A stretch of DNA of 64,000 nt from Microbispora bryophytorum (GCF_006874465.1 NZ_VIRL01000010.1:124001-188000); one strand, 5' to 3'; counted from the first letter of the stretch, positions 1 through 8,399 are shown. Notes: generated by a model not told the origin, from the letters alone. Translations and numbers: made by a program.

Positions 1-206
1 AAAACGGGGAGCTTCTCGGACGGGAGGGTTCCGGGCCGGTAGATGGTGTGATTGGGCAAGCTGGTCGAGGTCTCGTAATCAGCCGGGTAGGGGCCCGAGC
101 CACCGACCGCCGCGGCGGCCGGGGTCGTGGTGAGCGCCACTACTCCGGCGCAGACCGGGGCGATCGCGGCCGCCAGCACTGCGCTGATGATCGAGCGTTT
201 TCTCAT
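1..206 (-). CDS. Secreted alpha/beta-hydrolase-like protein, N-terminal part only
   Basis: The gene starts at an ATG preceded by GGAGGGCGAA and runs off the left edge, so about 68 residues are visible. They begin MRKRSIISAVLAAAIAPV, a basic n-region and hydrophobic core, with a likely signal-peptidase site after TTTPAAA. The mature start carries SGPYPADYETSTSLPNHTIY followed by an R-P-G-T-L-P stretch. I recognise this from secreted actinobacterial alpha/beta hydrolases of the dienelactone-hydrolase/lipase type, where a catalytic domain normally follows. No catalytic residue lies inside the window, so the enzyme class is inferred from the N-terminus only. Confidence 0.6.
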   Translation of the reverse strand, partial: MRKRSIISAVLAAAIAPVCAGVVALTTTPAAAAVGGSGPYPADYETSTSLPNHTIYRPGTLPSEKLPV

Positions 207-726
207 TTCGCCCTCCGAGGGGGTCACGACGGCGCTCTGTGTCGGATCTGGATCACGCGGCTACACGCCGAAGGAGCGCGGCAACGGCACATGACTGCCA
301 CCGCGGCCAGGTGGTCGGCGCCGACCGGATCTGGGGATATGGCGGGCCATCGACGGCGAGTCGCGCCCCGCGCCAGGCGAAACAAGCCGATGAGAGCAGC
401 GTGCAGTTAATATCACTACGGTCACCAAAAGTGTCAAGCGACCGTGACCCGGCACGTGGAGCGGCGCCTTCGCGGACAGGACCGGCCCCTGACGCATTCG
501 GGTGCGGGGTGCAGGCCGATCCTCGGGATGGTGTAGCCACTCCCCTGCCCGGCGCCAGGAGGACGGACCGGGGTGGAGGCGGCTCCGGCGCAGGTCACCA
601 TGACCGGTCTGCCGGAGACGCCGGGGAAACCTCGGTGGGCGGCGGCCGGCCGAAAGTGGACGCGTCGCGACGGTCGCGAGAGGCGTTCCGGGAGCCGGGC
701 CGGCGGCCGAGCGCGTGAAAGTTTCT
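207..726. other. Intergenic region without a supportable gene
   Basis: About 520 bases lie between the divergently placed hydrolase start and the 3' end of the PaaX-type regulator. Open frames exist on both strands but are Arg/Pro/Gly-rich with no family signature, as expected for out-of-frame reading of GC-rich DNA. The only AT-rich patch, about 405-440, probably holds the hydrolase promoter. Within it GGTCAC (420-425) and GTGACC (444-449) form a short dyad that could bind a regulator. Confidence 0.5.
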
Positions 727-1734
727 TCAGCCGTCCCCGCCCGCCCGGGCCGAGACGAAGTTCTCCGCTGCGTGGAAGTGGGTGATCCATGACGCGGCGT
801 CCGGCCAGTACGGCGTCGCTACCTGGATGAGCCGCGCCTCGGCGAGCGAACCCAGAGCCGAATGGATCTCCAGCATGAGGTCCCTGGCGGTTTGGCGGGG
901 CCACGGTGCCGGCAGGAGGTGCTCGGGCAGGTTCGGGTCGATGTCCGGAAACCTCCGCCAGGAATCCATGACGGAGGTCCGGGCCACCAGCGCCCGGCTC
1001 GCGTCGATCTCCCCGTCGCGGACGGCCACCCGCAGGTCCGAATACTGCGCGATGAATGCCTCGTAGGCCGCGGCGAGGCCGGCCAGGTCGTAGGCGGCGG
1101 CCGGTCCATGCGGGCCGGTCTCCTCGTCGAACCGGGTGTGCATCACCGACCATCGACCACCGTCGACCTCGTCCAGAATGTCGTGCAGCGCCTGAGTCAC
1201 CGGCCCGGCGTCGGATCCGGGCCGGATCCACACGCTGTCGTACAGCCGCGCGAACCCCAGCGACCCCAGAGCCTTGCGGACCGCGTGCCGTGGGGCCTGA
1301 CCGGACCACGCCTGGCCTGACCGCGCCTGGCTGGACTGTCCCTTGCCCGACTGTGCCTGGCCGGATTGGGGGATCGAGAACGAGACGGTCACCCAGTCGC
1401 CGGTCCACTGCGGCGGGTGTGCGCCGAAGCCGAGGAAATGATCCATCCGGGACCGATGCCGGGCGATCGCCTGAGGCGTGAGGTGATACACGGGTGGCCG
1501 TCCGGATCCCCGCACGGCGATCAGGCCACGCTTGGTCAGCCGGGACAGCGCGGCCCGCGCGCTGGACTCGCTGATGCCGAACTCCCCGAGCATCGCGACC
1601 ACCGCCGTCGACGGGAGGCCCGCCTCCGAGGAGTCGAGGTACTCACCGAGCAAGGTCGCCAGCAGGTGCTGCGGGTTGGGGCCGGCCTGCGCACGTGGGG
1701 CTCCGGCATCGTCCGGAGGCACATGGACACTCAC
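727..1734 (-). CDS. PaaX-family transcriptional regulator
   Basis: About 335 residues. The N-terminal winged helix (roughly residues 20-90, with GEFGISESSARAALSRLTKR as recognition helix) is followed by the PaaX central and C-terminal domains (SVWIRPGSDAG, later FPDIDPNLPEHLLP). PaaX proteins repress catabolic operons and respond to CoA-thioesters or other intermediates. The gene is divergent from the sulfur operon beginning at 2115, so it is the natural candidate regulator of that operon. The start is uncertain: GTG at 1734 is used, GTG at 1752 is possible, and neither has a strong ribosome site. An odd Ser-Gly-Gln-Ala repeat tract sits between the DNA-binding and central domains and is not typical of the family. 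Confidence 0.8.
   Translation of the reverse strand: MSVHVPPDDAGAPRAQAGPNPQHLLATLLGEYLDSSEAGLPSTAVVAMLGEFGISESSARAALSRLTKRGLIAVRGSGRPPVYHLTPQAIARHRSRMDHFLGFGAHPPQWTGDWVTVSFSIPQSGQAQSGKGQSSQARSGQAWSGQAPRHAVRKALGSLGFARLYDSVWIRPGSDAGPVTQALHDILDEVDGGRWSVMHTRFDEETGPHGPAAAYDLAGLAAAYEAFIAQYSDLRVAVRDGEIDASRALVARTSVMDSWRRFPDIDPNLPEHLLPAPWPRQTARDLMLEIHSALGSLAEARLIQVATPYWPDAASWITHFHAAENFVSARAGGDG
1295..1369 (-). repeat. 15-bp degenerate tandem repeat inside the PaaX-type gene
   Basis: Five imperfect 15-bp units, in coding phase, give a low-complexity SGQAQSGKGQSSQARSGQ tract in the regulator. The unit length is a multiple of three, so the frame is kept. The tract behaves like a linker insertion between the winged helix and the PaaX core. 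Confidence 0.6.
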
Positions 1735-2114
1735 GTCATCAGCTTGCCTCACGACAACGTCCCTGCCGGACGACTCCGGCCCCGCACCGTCGCCCTGGAA
1801 CGGCGAAGAGCCCCGCAGGAGCGACGTCACGGGATCGGCAGACGGCGATCGGGCACTCCTCGGTATGCACGGTGATCGGCTCGGGCTCCTGCGTCCCGAC
1901 CTCGACGCGGACGTCCTCAACCGCGCGACCGGCTCGCGAAGCCACTCCTCCTCCCACGCCGCCGGAGTCGCCGGCTTGAGCCGTACCTACCGGTCGTGAC
2001 GCCCATCCAGGACCGAAGGCCCACTTGCCACCGACACGGACGTATCCTACTATTTCTACAGAATAACTAGGAATAAGCCCGCCTCGCCCGAGACGGTGCG
2101 GAAAGGGGCGAATC
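1735..2114. promoter_or_regulatory. Divergent promoter region of the PaaX-type gene and the sulfur operon
   Basis: About 380 bases without a supportable gene. The only AT-rich stretch is 2040-2075. It contains an imperfect dyad from CTAC (2047-2050) to CTAG (2067-2070) around TATTTCTACAGAATA, a plausible operator for the divergent regulator and a plausible -10 region for the rightward operon. The first gene of that operon has AAAGGGG seven bases before its ATG. Operator assignment is inference from symmetry and position. Confidence 0.4.
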
Positions 2115-3149
2115 ATGCCCGCGACGGCCGAGTCCGTGGACACCGTCTGGTTCACCCGCTGTCCGGTCCCGACGGCCAGTGGGCTCGCCTACGCGCTCGG
2201 CCGACTGGCCACGCGGTACGCGGACCTGGGCGTCGACGTCGGGATCCTTCAGGACGCACCACTGGAGATCGCCCGGCACCACTACGACCACGACCTCGTC
2301 GGCCTGATTCGCGAAGGAGGCAACGTGCCCGCCATCGCGGCGCGGGCCGAGGGGGCCAGGACCCGCCTGGTCGGGCTCACCTGGATCGACGAAGGACAGT
2401 CGATCATGGTCCGTCCGGACTCGGCGATCACCTCCCCGGCCGCCCTGCGGGGCGCGCGGATCGCCGTTCCCGGCTGGGCCGCCACGAGGGACACCAGTCA
2501 TGCGCGCGCCATGGCCCTCCACGGGTTCAAGGGCGCGCTCGGGCTCGCCGGCCTGACGCTCGACGACGTGGAGTTCGTCGAGCTGCCGCTCGACCCCGTC
2601 CTCCCCCCGGGCCGCATCCGCGCCGAACGCGCCGCGCCCCGGTTCCGCGAGCTGGACGAGCTGACGTCCGGACGGGTCGACGCGGTCTACGTCAAGGGCG
2701 CCGCGTCGCTGGAGGCCGCCCGCGTCCGCGGCGCGGTGGTCGGCATCGACCTCGACGCGGTGCCGTCGCGGCGGTCCAGGGTCAACAACGGAACCCCGCG
2801 GCCGATCACGGTGCACGAGGAGCTGCTGCAGTCGCACTCCGAGCTGGTGGTCGAGTTCCTGGTCGAGACGCTGCGCGCGGCCGACTGGGCGGCCGGCGAC
2901 CTGAACGGCGTACGCGAGGTGCTGGCGGCCGAGACCGGGTCCGGCGCGGAGGGCGTCCTCCTGGCCTACCGGGAGGGCTTCCACCGCACGCTCCACCCCA
3001 CGCTCGACGAGGAGCGGGTGGACCTGCTGCGGGTCCAGAAGGCGCTCCTGTTGCGTCACGGCTTCCTACGCGCCGACTTCGACCTCGACTCCTGGATCGA
3101 CCCCCGGCCCCTGCGGCTCGCGTACGAGCGGCTGGCCTCGCGAGACTGA
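2115..3149 (+). CDS. DszB-like aromatic sulfinate desulfinase (SsuA/TauA fold)
   Basis: 344 residues, no signal peptide or lipobox, so cytoplasmic although it has the fold of a sulfonate-binding protein. It resembles DszB, the 2-(2-hydroxyphenyl)benzenesulfinate desulfinase of dibenzothiophene desulfurisation. FTRCPVP places Cys16 where DszB has its catalytic Cys27, HHYD (55-58) supplies a His near the catalytic His60, and Arg66 before the Gly-Gly-x-x-P turn matches Arg70. Further matches are a TRLVGLTW-like strand and VRPDSAIT before a GARIAVPG strand. DszB-type enzymes cleave the C-S bond of aryl sulfinates and release sulfite. As first gene of an operon with an Ssu-type importer and an SsuD-type monooxygenase, it probably acts in sulfur release from an imported organosulfur compound. 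The substrate is unknown; a binding-only role is the alternative. Confidence 0.72.
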   Translation: MPATAESVDTVWFTRCPVPTASGLAYALGRLATRYADLGVDVGILQDAPLEIARHHYDHDLVGLIREGGNVPAIAARAEGARTRLVGLTWIDEGQSIMVRPDSAITSPAALRGARIAVPGWAATRDTSHARAMALHGFKGALGLAGLTLDDVEFVELPLDPVLPPGRIRAERAAPRFRELDELTSGRVDAVYVKGAASLEAARVRGAVVGIDLDAVPSRRSRVNNGTPRPITVHEELLQSHSELVVEFLVETLRAADWAAGDLNGVREVLAAETGSGAEGVLLAYREGFHRTLHPTLDEERVDLLRVQKALLLRHGFLRADFDLDSWIDPRPLRLAYERLASRD

Positions 3150-3321
3150 CCGCGGTCGTCGTTTCACGGACTCCGACGCCGGACGGTCACCGTCGGTCGC
3201 CCGCGCGCGGGCATCCCTTCTCCCCATGCCCCGGCCGGGTGCGATCAGCGGCGGGCGCAGACGCCGGTCATCAGCCGCGCCTCGCCCGCCGGCCCCCCTT
3301 GCCATCTTGAAAGGCCATGAG

Positions 3322-4404
3322 TTGATCAGCACATCCACCTCCGGCGACCGCGGCCCCTCGGCCCGGCCCGCCGGTCGTGCACACGTCCGCCGTCCGTTGT
3401 TCCTGACGGCGGTCGCCGCCGTCGGCGTGCTGCTGGCCGCCTGCGGCACGTCGGCGGCGTCGTCGAAGGACGGGTCCGGCGCGCAGGGCGTGAGCACCGT
3501 CCGCGTGGGCGTCATCGCCGGCTCGCCCCCGGGCGTCTACTCCGCCATCGAGAACGGGTTCTTCGACAGGGAGCGCATCAAGGTCGAACTCGTGACGCTC
3601 AGCGGCGGCCCGGCTCTCGTCGCGGCCACCGAGGGCGGCTCCATCGACATCGCGTGGGCCGACATCTTCGCCTGGGCGGCCGCGATCGAGCAGGGCTTCA
3701 AGCTGACGATCATCAACCCGGCCAACGCGCTGAAGCCCGGACAGCAGGTCAACGTCATCGTGACGAAGCCGGGCAGCGGCATCACCTCGGCGAAGGACCT
3801 CACCGGCAAGAAGCTCGGAGTGCCGGCTCAGGCGCTCACCACCGTGCAGATCAAGAAGTGGCTCGCGGACCAGGGCCTCGACCCGGACGGCCCGACGTAC
3901 ACCACCGTGCAGGACCGAACCACCTCGGGTGGCCTTGCGGCCCAGGGCACGCTCGACGCCGCGGCCACCAGCGGCGCGTACGTCACCGCATGGGAGGCGC
4001 AGTACGGCCTCACGGTGGCCGGCACCTTCGACTCCGGCGTGCCCAAGGGCGCGGCGACGTCCGGCTACGGCGCGCTGCGCAGCTACGCGGAGGCGCATCC
4101 CGACCTGATCAAACGCTTCGTGCGGGCCGTGCGGCAGGGCGTGACCGCGTTCCAGTCCTCGGCGCCGCTCGCGCAGAACACGCTGCTGGTGAAGTACGGC
4201 GGCGCGGACGTCTCGAAGCTGGAGGCCAAGTATCCCGGCGCGCTGGACAAGGCGTCGGCGGCGACCAGCGGAGAGCTCAGCGGCCCGTTCGACGTCGCCG
4301 CCGAGAACACCTGGATCGAGACGGGCGCGCGGTTCGGCGCGCTGAAGAAGGCCTTCGACCTCACGCCCCACCTGTGGCCCACCGCCACGTCCGCCAACCC
4401 CTGA
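3322..4404 (+). CDS. Sulfonate/aliphatic-sulfur ABC transporter substrate-binding lipoprotein
   Basis: 360 residues from a TTG start at 3322 that has GAAAGG about eight bases upstream; the longer open frame to 3226 is unlikely to be translated. The N-terminus has twin Arg, a hydrophobic segment and the lipobox LLAAC, so it is an exported lipoprotein. The mature part has the SsuA/NMT1-like fold: VGVIAGSPPGVYSAIENGFF, then SGGPALVAATEGGSIDIAWA and later KDLTGKKLGVPAQA. It captures a sulfonate- or taurine-like ligand for the ATPase and permease immediately downstream. It lies 172 bases behind the DszB-like gene, far enough for an internal promoter, though none is obvious. Confidence 0.85.
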   Translation: MISTSTSGDRGPSARPAGRAHVRRPLFLTAVAAVGVLLAACGTSAASSKDGSGAQGVSTVRVGVIAGSPPGVYSAIENGFFDRERIKVELVTLSGGPALVAATEGGSIDIAWADIFAWAAAIEQGFKLTIINPANALKPGQQVNVIVTKPGSGITSAKDLTGKKLGVPAQALTTVQIKKWLADQGLDPDGPTYTTVQDRTTSGGLAAQGTLDAAATSGAYVTAWEAQYGLTVAGTFDSGVPKGAATSGYGALRSYAEAHPDLIKRFVRAVRQGVTAFQSSAPLAQNTLLVKYGGADVSKLEAKYPGALDKASAATSGELSGPFDVAAENTWIETGARFGALKKAFDLTPHLWPTATSANP

Positions 4405-4432
4405 CCGTCCGCGACGAACGCCGGGAGCCCCG

Positions 4433-5287
4433 ATGGCGACATCAGCAGCACCCCCCGCGGCCGCGACCGAACGCACCGCACCCGCGAACCCCACACCCGC
4501 GAACACCGCACCCGCAAGCAGCGCGCCCCTGCTGGCTGTGGAGGACGTCGCGAAGACGTACCGCACCCGCCGGCGGGAGGTGACCGCCCTGCGGGAGCTG
4601 TCCCTGGACATCGGCGCCGGGGAGTTCGTCACCGTCGTCGGACGGTCCGGATGTGGGAAGTCCACGCTGCTGCGGCTGCTCAGCGGCCTGCTCCCCGTCT
4701 CGGCGGGAGAGATCAGGGTGGCCGGGCAGCGGATCGACGGGCCACCGCGGCAGGCGCGCTGCGTCTTCCAGGACTACGCCCAGTCGCTGCTGCCGTGGAA
4801 GACGGTGGCGGGCAACGTCCGGTTCGGGCTGCGGCACGCGTACGAGCCGGCCGAGGGCGGCCATGACGAGCTGGTGGCGCACTACCTCGACCTGGTGGGC
4901 CTCGGCCACGCGGCCGACCGGTACCCCTGGGAGCTGTCCGGCGGCATGCAGCAGCGGGCGGCCATCGCCCGCGCGCTGGCCGCGCGGCCCCAGTTGCTGC
5001 TCATGGACGAGGCGTTCAGCGGCGTGGACGCCCTGAGCCGCGCCAAGCTGCAGGACGTCCTCCTGCACGCCTGGGCCGAGGAGGGGCTGACGGTGGTGTT
5101 CGTGACCCACGACATCGACGAGGCGGTCTACCTGGCCGACCGTGTCGTGGTGCTGCATCCCGAAGGACACGGCCTGCTGGCGGACGTGCGGACCGGCCTG
5201 CCCCGCCCGCGCGGCCAGGTGGTCACACGGGAGCTGCCGGAGTTCCTGCACCACCGGCGCGAACTGCTGCACATGGTCCTGGACTGA
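4433..5287 (+). CDS. Sulfonate-type ABC transporter ATP-binding protein (SsuB-like)
   Basis: 284 residues. It carries Walker A GRSGCGKSTLL (about 74-84), a Q-loop in FQDYAQSLLPWKTV, the signature LSGGMQQRAAIARAL, Walker B LLLMDEAF and the H-loop VTHDIDEAVYLADRV. This set is typical of the SsuB/TauB/NrtD group. The first 35 residues are an Ala-Thr-Pro-Asn repeat tract (APANPTPANTAPASS) that family members usually lack; it comes from short direct repeats in the DNA. A GGGAG ribosome site precedes the ATG. The gene sits 28 bases behind the binding protein and 14 before the permease, so the three form one importer unit. Confidence 0.93.
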   Translation: MATSAAPPAAATERTAPANPTPANTAPASSAPLLAVEDVAKTYRTRRREVTALRELSLDIGAGEFVTVVGRSGCGKSTLLRLLSGLLPVSAGEIRVAGQRIDGPPRQARCVFQDYAQSLLPWKTVAGNVRFGLRHAYEPAEGGHDELVAHYLDLVGLGHAADRYPWELSGGMQQRAAIARALAARPQLLLMDEAFSGVDALSRAKLQDVLLHAWAEEGLTVVFVTHDIDEAVYLADRVVVLHPEGHGLLADVRTGLPRPRGQVVTRELPEFLHHRRELLHMVLD

Positions 5288-5301
5288 GAGGACTCCGCCG
5301 A

Positions 5302-6186
5302 ATGACCAGCAACCCCACAGCGACCAGAACCCCCGGCGCCGTGCCGCTCCCGGCGGCCCTCGGCCCCACCTCCGCGACCACCTCCGCGACGGGGACGCCG
5401 AGGCGCCGCCCCTGGTTCCTGCGCGCTCTGCGCAGCAGGCTCTTCGGCTGGCTCGTGTTCGCCGCGGCCCTGCTCGCCTGGCAGCGCTACGCCACGGCGA
5501 ACCCCTCGCCCAGATACGCCACCGTGAGCGACGTCGCCGTCCAGTGGTGGGACCAGATCCTCGGCGGGCGGCTGCTGACCGCGACCCTGCAGACCCTGCG
5601 CACGATGCTGATCGGGTACGGTTTGGCCGCCGTGCTGGCCGTGGTGATCGGGGTGCTCATGGCCCGCGTACGGCTCGTCTACGTGCTGCTCGAACCGCCG
5701 CTCGAACTGCTGCGGCCGATGCCGATCTCTGCGGTCATCCCCCTGCTGATCCTCTACCTCGGCATCGACGACGCGATGAAGATCAGTGTGGTCGCGGTGG
5801 CGGCGTTCTTCCACATCCTGTTGAACGCCTATTCGGGCGCGGGCTCCACGCACCGCACGATGATGGACACCGCGCGCACCTTCGGACTGACCTGGCGGCA
5901 GACGATGGCCGAGGTCGTGATCCCGGCCGCCGCGCCCTCGATCTTCGTGGGGCTCCGCTCGGCGCTCGCCGCCTCGCTGGTGATCTCGGTCGTCGTCGGC
6001 ATGATCGCCGGCAACGACGGCCTCGGGCACCTGCTCATGATCCAGCAGCAGAGCTTCCAGGTGACCGACCTGATCGTCGGCGCTGTCACCATCGCGCTGC
6101 TCGGCTACGCCCTCAACGCCGCGTTCCTGTTCGTCGAGAGACGGGTCCTGCACTGGCACTTCGGCGCGACCCGCACCCACGACTGA
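5302..6186 (+). CDS. Sulfonate-type ABC transporter permease (SsuC-like)
   Basis: 294 residues with about six membrane segments. The first is LFGWLVFAAALLAWQRY and others lie around GYGLAAVLAVVIGVLMAR, SAVIPLLILYLGI and SLVISVVVGMIAG. The cytoplasmic coupling loop is RTFGLTWRQTMAEVVIPAAA, the EAA-type motif of BPD transporter permeases. It forms the channel for the importer encoded by the two preceding genes. The stop codon is followed directly by codon-phase repeats that contain further stop codons. Confidence 0.92.
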   Translation: MTSNPTATRTPGAVPLPAALGPTSATTSATGTPRRRPWFLRALRSRLFGWLVFAAALLAWQRYATANPSPRYATVSDVAVQWWDQILGGRLLTATLQTLRTMLIGYGLAAVLAVVIGVLMARVRLVYVLLEPPLELLRPMPISAVIPLLILYLGIDDAMKISVVAVAAFFHILLNAYSGAGSTHRTMMDTARTFGLTWRQTMAEVVIPAAAPSIFVGLRSALAASLVISVVVGMIAGNDGLGHLLMIQQQSFQVTDLIVGAVTIALLGYALNAAFLFVERRVLHWHFGATRTHD

Positions 6187-6249
6187 CCACAGGCCTGACC
6201 ACGGGCCTGACCACACGCCTGACCTGCGACACGCCTGACCTGCGACACG
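6184..6249 (+). repeat. Tandem repeats beginning at the permease stop codon
   Basis: Starting with the stop itself there are three copies of a 12-bp unit, TGACCACNNGCC (6184-6219), then a fourth TGA, then two perfect 16-bp copies of CCTGACCTGCGACACG (6218-6249). The 12-bp units are in the permease reading frame, so every copy offers another in-frame TGA. The repeats fill nearly the whole gap before the aldolase gene, whose GGAAG ribosome site follows them. Confidence 0.85.
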
Positions 6250-6260
6250 AAGGAAGACCG

Positions 6261-6944
6261 ATGACCTCGACCCTGACCACCCCCGCCCGCGAGGGCGAGT
6301 GGCTGAAGGCCGGTGAGCTGCTGCTGACCCCGGCGGACGCGGCCGTGCGCACCGAACTCGTCCAGGCGGTGCGCGTGCTACACCAACTGGGCGCGCTGCA
6401 GAACCCGTACTCGGCGAACGCGAGCGTCCGGCTGCCGGACTCCCCCGGCCACCTGCTGATCAACGCGAAGGGGCTGCCCGCCGACATCGGCGAGCAGGAC
6501 TTCGGCGTCATCACGCTGGACGGCGACCTGGTCGCTGGCAGGCTCGGCCCCGGGGTGCGGCAGGTGCTCCAGATGCACACCCTCGCCTACACGCGTCCGG
6601 AGGTGAACGCCGTCATCCACACGCACTCGACGCACGCGACCGCGTTCGCCCTGGCCCACCGGCCGATCCCACCGAACTACGAGCCTCTGGTCAACCGCGG
6701 GCAGACCCGCGAGATCCCCTGCGCGCCGTACCGCACGCGCAACAACGGCGATCTCGGCGCCTCGATCGCCGGCCTGCTCGCCGAGCACCCCGGCACCAAG
6801 GCCGTCCTGCTGGCCAACCACGGACTGCTCGCCTTCGACGACAGCCCGCTGAGCGCCGCCCGCCTCGTCGCCACGATCGAGGAGGCCGCCACTTTGGAGA
6901 TCCACGCCGCCGCCCTGGGCGGATCGAAGCCGATCGCCCCATGA
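6261..6944 (+). CDS. Class II aldolase/adducin-family protein
   Basis: 227 residues, a full-length class II aldolase N-domain. The metal site is visible as VIHTHSTHATAF (two His) and a third His in LLANHGLLAF; the catalytic acid region lies after GLPADIG. Relatives include fuculose-phosphate aldolase, ribulose-phosphate epimerases and decarboxylases. In this operon it may cleave or rearrange the carbon product left after sulfonate oxidation, but the substrate cannot be read from sequence. The start is ATG 6261, with GGAAG about six bases upstream. Confidence 0.85.
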   Translation: MTSTLTTPAREGEWLKAGELLLTPADAAVRTELVQAVRVLHQLGALQNPYSANASVRLPDSPGHLLINAKGLPADIGEQDFGVITLDGDLVAGRLGPGVRQVLQMHTLAYTRPEVNAVIHTHSTHATAFALAHRPIPPNYEPLVNRGQTREIPCAPYRTRNNGDLGASIAGLLAEHPGTKAVLLANHGLLAFDDSPLSAARLVATIEEAATLEIHAAALGGSKPIAP

Positions 6945-6990
6945 ACAACAGCACGAGCAACAGCACGAGCACGACCGACGGAGCGCGCCG

Positions 6991-8196
6991 ATGACCGAGA
7001 CCGACCTTCTCCCGCCGCTCCCCGAGCGCAGGCTGGAGATCCTGTGGTACCTGATCGCCAATGACGGCAGGTATCCGTGGGACCCGAGATGGAAGCGGCC
7101 GGTCGACTTCGAGTACGTCCAGGCGTGGGCGAAGTCGATCGACGTCAACGGCTTCTACGGCGCGCTGCTGGCCACTCAGCCGACCGGCGGCATGGACCCC
7201 TGGATCACGGCGGCCTCGCTGGTGCCCACCACCCGGCGGATGAAGTTCGTGATCGCGGTGCACCCATCGGTGTACACGCCGACGTCGCTGGTGAAGCTCG
7301 CGACGACGCTCGACCAGAACTCCGGCGGCCGGGTCATCCTGAACGTCGTGAGCGGGCACATCGGGCTCGATGCCGCCGGGGTGCACCTCAAGCACGAGGA
7401 GCGTTACGAGCACACCGACGAGTTCCTCACCGTCTACCGGGCGCTGATGCGCGGGGAACGCGTCGACTTCGACGGCAAGCATCTCAAGATCAGGGGGGCG
7501 GAGGCCGCGTTCCTGTCCCTTCAGGATCCGTACCCCCCGCTGTGGTTCGGCGGCGCATCGCCGATCGCCCGCGACGTGGCGGCCAAGCACATCGACAACT
7601 ACCTCACGTGGGGCGAGCCGCCCGCCGAGACCGCGGAGCTCATCGCCGACGTACGTGCCCGGGCCGCGAGACACGGCCGCTCCATCCGTTTCGGAATCCG
7701 GCTGAACCTGATCGTCCGGGACACCGACGAGCAGGCCTGGGCGGCGGCGCAGGACATGCTGGACCACGTGGACGACGGCGTCGTCGCGCGGGTGCAGACC
7801 GAGTCGGCGAAGCAGGAGTCCGTGGGGCAGGCGCGGCAGCTCGCCTTCCACAAGGGGGTCAAGCCGCGCTTCGCCCAGGAGCTCGAGGTCTACCCGAACG
7901 TGTGGTCGGGCTTCGGCCTGATCCGCGGCGGCCCCGGCATCGCGCTGGTCGGCAGCCCCGAGTCGGTCGCCGCACGCATCCGCGAGTATCACTCCTTGGG
8001 AATCGACTCGTTCATCGTCTCGGGCAATCCACTGCTGGAGGAGACGTACCGGTTCGGCGAGCAGGTGATGCCGCTGCTGCCGGTGACGCACGACGACCCC
8101 GGCCCGCTGCGTCCCGCCGGTTACACCCCGCCGCGGACCTCCGCGCCCGCACCGACCGGCGCCTCCTCACTCGTCGCCGCCGGCAGGCGCCGGTGA
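6991..8196 (+). CDS. SsuD-type flavin-dependent alkanesulfonate monooxygenase
   Basis: 401 residues, luciferase-like TIM barrel. Long stretches match FMNH2-dependent SsuD: YPPLWFGGASPIARDVAAKH, YLTWGEPPAETAELIADVRA, RHGRSIRFGIRLN and the C-terminal GIDSFIVSGNPLLEE. SsuD oxidises alkanesulfonates to aldehyde and sulfite using reduced flavin from a partner reductase; no flavin reductase gene is present here. The Cys that lies near the SsuD active site is absent: the equivalent loop reads ATQPTGGMDPW, so the substrate range may differ. It ends the sulfur operon and is preceded by a short AAC-AGC-ACG-AGC repeat between the aldolase stop and its own ATG. The C-terminal 30 residues are a Pro/Ala-rich tail. 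Confidence 0.85.
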   Translation: MTETDLLPPLPERRLEILWYLIANDGRYPWDPRWKRPVDFEYVQAWAKSIDVNGFYGALLATQPTGGMDPWITAASLVPTTRRMKFVIAVHPSVYTPTSLVKLATTLDQNSGGRVILNVVSGHIGLDAAGVHLKHEERYEHTDEFLTVYRALMRGERVDFDGKHLKIRGAEAAFLSLQDPYPPLWFGGASPIARDVAAKHIDNYLTWGEPPAETAELIADVRARAARHGRSIRFGIRLNLIVRDTDEQAWAAAQDMLDHVDDGVVARVQTESAKQESVGQARQLAFHKGVKPRFAQELEVYPNVWSGFGLIRGGPGIALVGSPESVAARIREYHSLGIDSFIVSGNPLLEETYRFGEQVMPLLPVTHDDPGPLRPAGYTPPRTSAPAPTGASSLVAAGRRR

Positions 8197-8368
8197 GCGC
8201 GGGAGACGCCCCGCTTATGACGAAACGGCGACTTCTGCGAAAAGCAGCTCGCCGGCCTCCGGAGCCGTCGCAATCCCGCCTTTCAGAATTTCACCGATCA
8301 GTTCATCGTCCCTGCTGCGAACCAAATGCCGTGTGGGGCTGAGATAGGTGCGCACAAAAGCGCAGACA

Positions 8369-8389
8369 TATCGCGCGATTGCCGCGATA
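8369..8389. promoter_or_regulatory. Inverted repeat TATCGCG-N7-CGCGATA
   Basis: Two perfect 7-bp arms flank a 7-base spacer just upstream of the small membrane-protein gene at 8400. The position and AT-rich ends suit an operator or promoter element. No regulator can be assigned. Confidence 0.4.
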
Positions 8390-8399
8390 CAGTGCGGAC

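Noticed and set aside
434-1408. A 324-codon minus-strand frame overlapping the PaaX-type gene
   Set aside because: It is the +1 reading of the PaaX-type coding sequence extended into the gap; no motif, poor ribosome site, and it would conflict with a clear regulator gene.
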